Source of the DNA: a virus
DNA: 26,294 bases
IMG/VR virus record: IMGVR_UViG_3300032144_000038
Location: 1 to 26,294 of that record
Direction: 5' to 3' (one strand)
Below the pieces are notes generated by a model. That model made no database searches, was not told the DNA's origin, and was given only the letters and a program-made list of their open reading frames with translations. The position numbers and the translations under genes were made by a program. This document shows, piece after piece, positions 21,201 to 26,294 of this stretch. Numbering within the stretch: the first letter of the stretch is position 1; each line of letters begins with the position of its first letter.

Positions 21201-22534
21201 GCCATCCGCGACGCCGCCTCAAACTCGGCCGCCAGGATCTCGTCACCAGCCCAGGCGCGGGGCATCGGCAACGACAGGTCCACATCCCCGCCAGGACGCC
21301 GCCACACGTACCGGGCCGTGGCCGCATCCGCCGAACCGGCCAGCACATTCCCGGCCGCGTCCACCGGAACGATGTCCTCGTTCACCCGCCGCAGCGACGT
21401 GCGCATCCGCGACGTCACCGCACGGGCCGACGCGCCGTTCGCGGCGAGCTCACCCACCAGACCCAGCTGCGCCGTAGCGGCACGACGGGCCTCGTAGACG
21501 CTGAGCTCTTCCGGGGTGAGCATCGGCGAGGACTCGGGGCGAAGCTTTCGGGGAGTGGCCTTCGCAGGGGCGGTCTTCGTCGCGGCCTTGGCGGCCTTCA
21601 CCGGGGCGGGTGCGCCGAGCGCGTCGACCAGCTCCTGCTTGCGCATCTTCGCCACGCCCGGGATGCCCTGCTGCCGGGCCATCGCCTGCAGCTCCGGCAC
21701 CGTCAGCCGCGACAGGTCCACATCGCCGGCGAGACGAGTCACCTCAGCCGCGCGCCGCGATGGCTCGGCGACCCCGAACCGGCGGCGGGCGGCGGGGGTC
21801 GCCTTGGTCTCCCAATGCCGGCGCCAAACCCGCCGCGCATCAGCGCCACTGTGGCCGGCGGTGACCCGACTCCATTGTGCCTGCAGCAGTCTGACCTCGG
21901 CCGGCTCCTGCTCGCGCCGGTATAGCGGCTCCGCCCAGCAGTGGCAGTGGTCGTGGTAGCGGGTGCCTCGGCTAGCCACCGTTGCCGACGCCTTCGAGAC
22001 GTACACGGCACCGCGGCTGGCCAGCATGGCGCAGAACCCACACGCCCGGCCCGACAACCGCCGGCGCCAGCCGACAACGCCGCGGCCCTCGGTCGCGGTC
22101 CGCTCCACTACATCCCGATCACCAGCGCGCACTGTGCGGTCGGCGACCCCGCCCATCTGCGTCGCCATCGACCGCAGCGCCGCTTCTGTATCAGCACCGC
22201 CCGCGATGGCCGTCTTGAACGCCACGGGTCCGGTCACCTGCAGCGAGGTCCGCAACGCCCCAGCATTCATGGACCCCGGCACCATCTCCAACCCCGACGC
22301 CCCAGATAGGGCGGCGTGGCGAGGTAGGAACGACATCGCCGAACCGCGTGTCTGGGCGTAACCGAACGCGATCCGCGACACCAGGCCGTCAACGGCACCC
22401 CAGTACCAGGTCGAGATGTCCGCCGGGTCCGCGCCCAGTGCCGTCTGCACCACCACCGACGTGACGCCGGCAGCGACGGTGGCTACCTCACGCTGATGCC
22501 GCTGCGCGAGCCGATCGGCGGCGAGCGTTGCCAT
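18266..22534 (-). CDS. MuF-type head protein fused to two kinase-like domains and a papain-like toxin
   Basis: A 1422-residue protein. Residues 1-210: MuF head-morphogenesis domain with the metal-site pattern CGFC (165-168) and HDHCHC (194-199). Residues 273-308: Rho-N/SAP-like helix pair. About 500-705: first kinase-like domain, K529, catalytic loop HNSDRNGNW (604-612), metal motif VIDH (D624). About 765-845: helical KDEL-repeat linker domain. About 910-1130: second kinase-like domain, K929, GNPDRGSGNF (1031-1040), AIDHGQAF (D1052). About 1180-1380: Tox-PL papain-fold domain with NCTRVV (C1236), QGHTINV (H1314) and FIDAQS (D1331). Ala-Lys-Pro linkers join the parts. GGAGG 6 bases before ATG 22534 fixes the start. 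MuF fusions to toxins are known; the tandem kinase-like domains are unusual. It is likely packaged and ejected into the host (inference). Confidence 0.8.
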   Translation of the reverse strand: MATLAADRLAQRHQREVATVAAGVTSVVVQTALGADPADISTWYWGAVDGLVSRIAFGYAQTRGSAMSFLPRHAALSGASGLEMVPGSMNAGALRTSLQVTGPVAFKTAIAGGADTEAALRSMATQMGGVADRTVRAGDRDVVERTATEGRGVVGWRRRLSGRACGFCAMLASRGAVYVSKASATVASRGTRYHDHCHCWAEPLYRREQEPAEVRLLQAQWSRVTAGHSGADARRVWRRHWETKATPAARRRFGVAEPSRRAAEVTRLAGDVDLSRLTVPELQAMARQQGIPGVAKMRKQELVDALGAPAPVKAAKAATKTAPAKATPRKLRPESSPMLTPEELSVYEARRAATAQLGLVGELAANGASARAVTSRMRTSLRRVNEDIVPVDAAGNVLAGSADAATARYVWRRPGGDVDLSLPMPRAWAGDEILAAEFEAASRMARTAVAVERAARAGDDILAAARAASPVKAAKAARGGTMTPTYAQRQQAVRDVIEQPGSKTQALEQGQQGKTTLVTAPDGRKAVHKSFDHDALRRVDAEELGARIADAVGVRAPTVVRVADNAVGMEFIPGTVARRDAAIPAAVVGSDDGKLIGLADFLMHNSDRNGNWIRLANGRLAVIDHTSAFVATGGSMRTRGLSTEFADYLSPNRHVGLHARRLHESIDLAPQDLAVIRARLEALQPEFVARGRQDWYDAMLRNLDDIEARAVGTRTILGPVKAAKKAAPRKAATPATGQSWTAPDRAPVRTKARQGQAGGRISGEVEGKGAFDHAEVLATLDVESVGRYLDWHDFNKDELVSIVARLRNIDAGAPGADVLAWIRSSSKDELRTMVERNVVSILGKDQARVAATRAGAAKAARASKTAPVKKAAPTATQRPATSDAAYDARVARLERVADGEPTSSRRLEGGVSAAPTLETYADGQRLVRKDYSTSSPDAIRRKPGVDADAEVLAPQVVEAFDVRAAATGRGRHRDELIQEFVPGESFTERYGDTFKFRAGEEAQHQATMRKFAELADTPEGRRLGLADYVMGNPDRGSGNFIITPGGRIVAIDHGQAFSVLEGTRFPAGGAEFTRFLRDSFGLRREIPEFTSAEIRVFRERLEALEPLFRDAGHPAWHRSALRRLREVEKRVIAAERSAVAAAKKAAPKAAPAKATPAKASPAAPAKAAKKTTPPPAGPPVDSGKLSPQASRLPKVTDPQDIRTQAMAANPRYGQAYNGPMTPEIERAGAATYTQNCTRVVIAYEMRRRGIRVTAGAGTPLGETTASYVRTFRLDGKYATRVADDLGRSMSARQVAAEVESWPRGARGIVTMQGHTINVERDMVTGKAVFIDAQSAASKNPVMNLAAFQRRAQARGAPTDKWMAVARIDDLDLSDYGLHYVEAPELDIADGLVAKTEYPQDPALDRWSTFEEMAEMTPDDRYP

Positions 22535-24023
22535 TCGGCGCCTCCGCGGTCTCGTCGGCAAGCGGCGCAACCCGTCGCGTCACCGCGTTCAACTCGTCGA
22601 CAGCCGCCTGCTCAGCGAGGGCAGCTGCGGCCTTCTCTGCCGCCTCGGCCTCGGCGGCGTCGCGGAGCCCGTCATCCTCAGCTGCCATCTGCTCCCAGCG
22701 CTTCAGGTCCTGGTCGGTCACGCCCGGCCACTTCTCCCACATGGCCCGCGGCGGGATCGACAGCATCTGAACACCCTTGCCGAGCCCGTCCACGACCTGG
22801 CCCAGCGACTGAGGCCGGGTGTCGCGCCACACGACCTGGGCGGACATGTCCTCCCATGCCCTCTCGTCATCCATGGCCTTGCCGCACAGGCGCATCATCT
22901 GCTCGACCGACTCGCCGAAACTGGTCTGATGCTCGGCGATGTCCTGCCGGTGCCCCGCCGCCAGAAGCTCCAGCGCCTCGGCCGGCACGTTCGAGATACC
23001 CGACCCGATCACCAGGTTCTGTGGCGGAACCTGCGCCACTGAGGACATGTGCAGGAGCACCTTGTCCCGCGAGTCCAGGTAGCCCGACACGTCGGTCTGC
23101 GAGAACTCCCCGAACTTCATATCCGGTGACGTGCCGGCCAGGATCTGGTCGACAGCGACGTTGAACAGCGGCGGCGTCGGGCTGCCCTTGTCGTCGACCT
23201 GCACTTCCATGCCGGTCACGTACCGCTGCCGGAACGCCGCATACTGCAGCGCCATCGCAAGACTGAAGGTGATCTGGTTGACTTGCTGCTGCAACCACAG
23301 CAGCGGTTCGACCTTGCCGCACGGCACGCCCAGGTCGTAACGGTCCCGGTACCTGACCACGGGCGTCACCGTCAGGTCGTGCTCCTCGACGCTCACAATC
23401 CGCGGATCGAGGTCGCCGGTGCTGGGCAACTCCACGGTGTAGACGGCCTCATCGTCGAAGAGCCGCACCGTCATCAGCTTGCGCCGCTCCGACGTCGCAC
23501 CGTACGCGACCACCCGCTCGTACTGGACCTCCATCGCCAGCTGCGGCCACTCGTCATTCGTGGGGTCCGCGTACAGCGCCGTCATCCGGCACGCCGACAT
23601 CGGCGTAATCACCGGCACCGGATCCCCAGGGAGCACCAGCGCATACGACGTGCCATGCCGGATCGCCGCCCGGTAAAGAGCGGCCTGGCGGGCGTCCATC
23701 CGGTTCGGCTGCCAAACGGCGTCCCACACCGGGGCGTTCTTCGTGTCCGGCGCCCGGCCAGACTTGCCTGTCGGGCGGAACCCATCGACGAACAGGTTCT
23801 GTGCCAGGGCGGTCACCACGAGATCGAGCACGTTGAAGCGGGACTGCTCCACCAGCATCCGGTACTCGCGCGACGCCCGCCGCGGCACGTAGACGCCGGC
23901 GGCCTGACCGGAGACACCATCCGCCAGCGCCCGGTCAATACGCCTCAGGCGAGGCTGCTCCTTGTCGCGGGCGTCGCGCAGCGCCCCGAGAGCGTCCTTG
24001 ATGCCATCAGCTGACAGGGGCAC
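22488..24023 (-). CDS. Portal protein (SPP1 gp6-like)
   Basis: A 511-residue protein between large terminase and the MuF protein. YVPRRASREYRMLVEQSRFN with VVTALAQNLFVDGFRP is the conserved opening of actinophage portal proteins of the Gp6 family (PF05133). Further on are VWQPNRMDARQAALYRAAIR, the stem-like segment with WLQQQVNQITFSLAMALQYA, and SSVAQVPPQNLVIG, then a long helical C-terminus. The start is taken at GTG 24023 because GGGGG lies 7 bases upstream; the TTG at 24041 gives 517 residues and overlaps the terminase stop. It forms the dodecameric channel through which DNA enters and leaves. Its 3' end overlaps the MuF gene by 47 bases. Confidence 0.9.
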   Translation of the reverse strand: MPLSADGIKDALGALRDARDKEQPRLRRIDRALADGVSGQAAGVYVPRRASREYRMLVEQSRFNVLDLVVTALAQNLFVDGFRPTGKSGRAPDTKNAPVWDAVWQPNRMDARQAALYRAAIRHGTSYALVLPGDPVPVITPMSACRMTALYADPTNDEWPQLAMEVQYERVVAYGATSERRKLMTVRLFDDEAVYTVELPSTGDLDPRIVSVEEHDLTVTPVVRYRDRYDLGVPCGKVEPLLWLQQQVNQITFSLAMALQYAAFRQRYVTGMEVQVDDKGSPTPPLFNVAVDQILAGTSPDMKFGEFSQTDVSGYLDSRDKVLLHMSSVAQVPPQNLVIGSGISNVPAEALELLAAGHRQDIAEHQTSFGESVEQMMRLCGKAMDDERAWEDMSAQVVWRDTRPQSLGQVVDGLGKGVQMLSIPPRAMWEKWPGVTDQDLKRWEQMAAEDDGLRDAAEAEAAEKAAAALAEQAAVDELNAVTRRVAPLADETAEAPNGNARRRSARAAASA

Positions 24024-24027
24024 TACG

Positions 24028-25815
24028 TCACCCCCACCCAATCACTCGGCCGGTCCGCTTCCCGGCCACCTTCTCGGCCGCCTGCAGGGCGCCACTGTTG
24101 AGCACGATCCGTCGACCCATCCGAGCCCCGACCATGCACACCGCCAGGTCGACGAGTTTGTCCGAGTCCCGGGTCACCTTGCCGAGGCTCTCGCCCCACT
24201 GGTTCGTACGCCGCCGCGCGTTGTGAACGTGCAGCCGCAGACCCGCATCGCCGTCCCAGGTCAGGTTGCCGTCCTGAATGTCGGTCGCCGTCTGCATGGC
24301 TGCCTCGGTGAAGAGACGGTTCCGCTCCGCGCCACCGCGCTGCGACAGGCGCATGTCGAACAGCACCGCGTTACCGGTCTGCTGCCCCGGGGTCGCCCAG
24401 ACAAGCAGCTCGTTACGGAAGTCGCGGTGCCACTCGTCGATCAGCTTCATCCAGTACAGCGACTCGTCCGAGTCGTCCCGCGCCGGCGACGGATCCACCC
24501 CGAACCAGGTCAACCGGTACCGGTCTCGGGCCGCACGCACCGCGGCATCGACCTCATGCCGCGGCGCCAGCCAGCCCTTGCCTCGGTCGCCGCGCGGGCG
24601 CTGCCACAAGCCGAGCGTGAAGATGTGCCCGTCGTCCAGGCGACAGCCGACCAGGCCGGTCGAGTCCGTCGACTTCGAGCAGTCCAAGAGCATCGCGATC
24701 TGCTCGCCGTCGTGGACGATGACGTCCGGGCGGGCGAGCTCGTCGAACCGTCGGGGGTCGGTCCACGCGTCCTCGCGGGCCGCCAGCCCGTTGCCGTAGA
24801 ACCGGATCGAGTCGGCCACCGACGTGCGCGGGTCCAACACCTCGCCGGCTAGCCGCTCCAGGTCCGACCACGGCGCGTCCGCGTAAGCGGCCTCGAGGAA
24901 CTCTTGCAGCCCGGCATCGGTGTAGATGTCCAAGTAGGGCGGGGCCTCGATCGAGTCGTAGAGGATGTCAACCCGCTTCGCCCGACCGGCAACCTGCGCC
25001 TGCCATGCCAGAAACGTCCGCTCCGCGACCGAATCCGACCCTGGCGTGTGCGCGTTGGTGAACTCACACAGCCGTGCCTGCAGTTCCCGCGGGCTCTTGC
25101 CGACGTTCCGCCGCGCCACCTCGGCCGTACGGTGACCGCCGCTCGACTCGGTCATGTGGTGCGACTCGTTCAGCGCGATCGCCGTCGCCGGATCACCCTC
25201 GGAGGTCTTCTCCGACGCGGTGAGGATCTCGTGGCGCCCGCCAGAGTCCTTCAGGATCGTGCGGGTCTCGCCACAGTCGATGGCGAACGCGTCCCGGGTC
25301 CGCCGCGGCAGCATCGCATTGGCAACCCGCAGGACATCCTTCGCCTGCGCCTCCGAGTTCGCCGCGACCTGCACCAGCGGCATCGGGTGCCGCTCGCCGA
25401 CCCACAGCCCACCACGCTGCACCAGATGCGTCGGACCGACCAGCTCCCCATCCAGCCAGGCGCCGGCGAACGGGTCCTTGCCGGTGCCCTTCGCGCCACG
25501 CTTCAGCCCTGACCGGAAGAGCCACCGGCCCGTGTTCGGGTCGAAGGCGTACCAGAGGATCAGGAACCGCTTCTGCCCGGGCGTGAATCGCCAGGGCTCG
25601 CCGGTCAGGTAGTGGATCAGCCCGGGGCCGTCCTCTTCCTCGCGTCGGCCCTCAGCCCAATCGATGATCTGCGGCCCGAGGCTCGAGGCCAGCAGCAGAC
25701 GGCGGCCGTCGTCGTCGCGCGGATAGGGGATGCTCAGCCACGCCTGCGTGCCATACCAGGGGTCTACGAAGTACCCGGGTGGCAGTTCCAGGTCGTTAGA
25801 GGTCGCGGTAGTCAT
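24028..25815 (-). CDS. Terminase large subunit
   Basis: A 595-residue protein. The ATPase has a Walker A-like GAKGTGKD (107-114), preceded by RSGLKR, and a Walker B strand AIALNE ending in catalytic E217, followed by SHHMTES. The nuclease domain starts near AMLLDCSKSTD (D378), with further acidic residues in VDPSPARDDSDES. The N-terminal LPPGYFVDPWYGTQAWLSIP and TPGQKRFLILWYAFDP are family-typical of actinophage TerL. It translocates and cuts the genome at the portal. The start overlaps the small terminase stop by 20 bases. Confidence 0.95.
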   Translation of the reverse strand: MTTATSNDLELPPGYFVDPWYGTQAWLSIPYPRDDDGRRLLLASSLGPQIIDWAEGRREEEDGPGLIHYLTGEPWRFTPGQKRFLILWYAFDPNTGRWLFRSGLKRGAKGTGKDPFAGAWLDGELVGPTHLVQRGGLWVGERHPMPLVQVAANSEAQAKDVLRVANAMLPRRTRDAFAIDCGETRTILKDSGGRHEILTASEKTSEGDPATAIALNESHHMTESSGGHRTAEVARRNVGKSPRELQARLCEFTNAHTPGSDSVAERTFLAWQAQVAGRAKRVDILYDSIEAPPYLDIYTDAGLQEFLEAAYADAPWSDLERLAGEVLDPRTSVADSIRFYGNGLAAREDAWTDPRRFDELARPDVIVHDGEQIAMLLDCSKSTDSTGLVGCRLDDGHIFTLGLWQRPRGDRGKGWLAPRHEVDAAVRAARDRYRLTWFGVDPSPARDDSDESLYWMKLIDEWHRDFRNELLVWATPGQQTGNAVLFDMRLSQRGGAERNRLFTEAAMQTATDIQDGNLTWDGDAGLRLHVHNARRRTNQWGESLGKVTRDSDKLVDLAVCMVGARMGRRIVLNSGALQAAEKVAGKRTGRVIGWG

Positions 25816-26248
25816 CCAGTCGGGTCACCGTCGCTCCCTCACCGGTCGCCGGCTTCGGCGCCACGTACCGGATCCGCAGACCGCGGCGGGCATCAACCGT
25901 CGTGCCGAGCACCTTCTCCCGCCGGGCCAGCTCGGCCGCGGCCGCGGTCTGGCCGTAGAAGAATCGATCGGCAACGACGGCCGTTTCCAGGCAGAACATC
26001 CAGTCGGCGTCGGTCCAGAGCCGGCAGTGCGGCATCCGGGTGACGATCCGCCACCACTGCTTGGTCGCCGAGTGGGTCGGGATCTCCTCAGCGCCGCCGA
26101 ATGGCAGCACCCGGACCGATTTGGTCGGCAACTTCACCGGCACCGGGCCGTCGTACGGCTCGTCGACGACCTCGTTCCAGTCGTGCACCTGCTTGTGCCG
26201 GGTGACCGCCTGACCGGGCGGCTTCGGCTTCGCGCCGCCTATGGGCAT
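25796..26248 (-). CDS. Terminase small subunit-like protein
   Basis: A 150-residue protein directly before TerL. After a Lys/Pro-rich start (MPIGGAKPKPPGQAV) it has KQWWRIVTRMPHCRLWTDAD, then ELARREKVLGTTVDARRGLR with IRYVAP, a pattern shared by small terminase-like proteins of actinophages, which recognise packaging sites and stimulate TerL. ATG 26248 gives the standard start and lies one base after the stop of an upstream open frame; an in-frame ATG at 26260 adds MDLD. Neither has a strong ribosome site. It is separated from TerL by an overlap, not by a gap. Confidence 0.8.
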   Translation of the reverse strand: MPIGGAKPKPPGQAVTRHKQVHDWNEVVDEPYDGPVPVKLPTKSVRVLPFGGAEEIPTHSATKQWWRIVTRMPHCRLWTDADWMFCLETAVVADRFFYGQTAAAAELARREKVLGTTVDARRGLRIRYVAPKPATGEGATVTRLDDYRDL

Positions 26249-26249
26249 A

Positions 26250-26294
26250 TCAAGATCCATCCGGTTTCATGATCTGCACCCTGGCTTTGCCGCT
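26250..26294 (-). CDS. 3' end of an upstream open frame, cut by the window edge
   Basis: The minus strand is open from the right window edge to TGA at 26250, giving 14 C-terminal residues (ending VQIMKPDGS). It would stop one base before the small terminase ATG at 26248, which is the kind of spacing seen throughout this operon. It is too short to identify; HNH endonucleases often occupy this place in related phages. Confidence 0.3.
   Translation of the reverse strand, partial: SGKARVQIMKPDGS

Noticed and set aside
20660-21925. A 421-residue plus-strand ORF opposite the MuF fusion
   Set aside because: The Arg/Gly/His-rich sequence is typical of an antisense shadow in high-GC DNA.
22535-22570. 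Upstream extension of the MuF gene to 22570
   Set aside because: Twelve Arg/Pro-rich residues with no ribosome site, whereas GGAGG lies 6 bases before ATG 22534.
1-26294. Integrase, attachment sites, tRNA or CRISPR array
   Set aside because: No integrase motifs, no tRNA cloverleaf and no regularly spaced repeat-spacer array were found in either strand; short palindrome clusters are too few and lack spacers.

Overview
The window looks like the structural and lysis half of a siphovirus, either a prophage or a free phage, from a high-GC actinobacterium. I favour a Micromonosporaceae- or Streptomyces-like host because of the roughly 65-70% GC, frequent GTG starts, and host-type small genes (DUF2637, TM2). 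No integrase, attachment site, replication gene or tRNA is visible, so prophage and virion genomes cannot be told apart here.

From about 26.3 kb down to 2.7 kb almost everything lies on the minus strand and reads right to left in canonical order: small terminase, large terminase, portal, a 1422-residue MuF-type head protein, a small coupled gene, scaffold, P22-like major capsid protein, head-tail connectors, tail terminator, major tail protein, frameshifted tail-assembly chaperones, tape measure, two minor tail proteins, LAS-type lysin, two holin-like membrane proteins and two tiny trailing genes. Many neighbours overlap by ATGA or GTGA, so this is one translationally coupled late operon. It is punctuated by hairpins after the toxin/immunity pair, before the capsid gene and after the major tail gene, and it ends in a strong terminator at 2611-2640.

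Two accessory blocks are built into this standard plan. The first is the MuF protein. After its head-morphogenesis domain it carries a Rho-N/SAP-like helix pair, two separate kinase-like domains (DR-x-x-N catalytic loop, IDH metal motif) and a C-terminal papain-like Tox-PL domain, all joined by Ala-Lys-Pro linkers. A coupled 85-residue gene follows as candidate immunity protein. The second block is a four-gene cassette (GT4 glycosyltransferase, formyltransferase-fold enzyme, two paralogous GT-A glycosyltransferases) between the capsid and connector genes, which suggests glycan decoration of the virion.

The left 2.5 kb is a regulatory and accessory region. On the minus strand are a ribbon-helix-helix protein, a TM2 membrane protein, and an HTH (Xis/MerR-like) protein coupled to a 59-residue protein. 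On the plus strand are a 70-residue protein and a DUF2637 membrane protein. Two palindrome families sit here: GTCATGAC sites upstream of the RHH gene, and TACACCG-N2-CGGTGTA sites between the HTH gene and the plus-strand genes, one of them inside a recognisable promoter. The plus-strand genes end in a terminator at 2510-2550, converging on the late-operon terminator.
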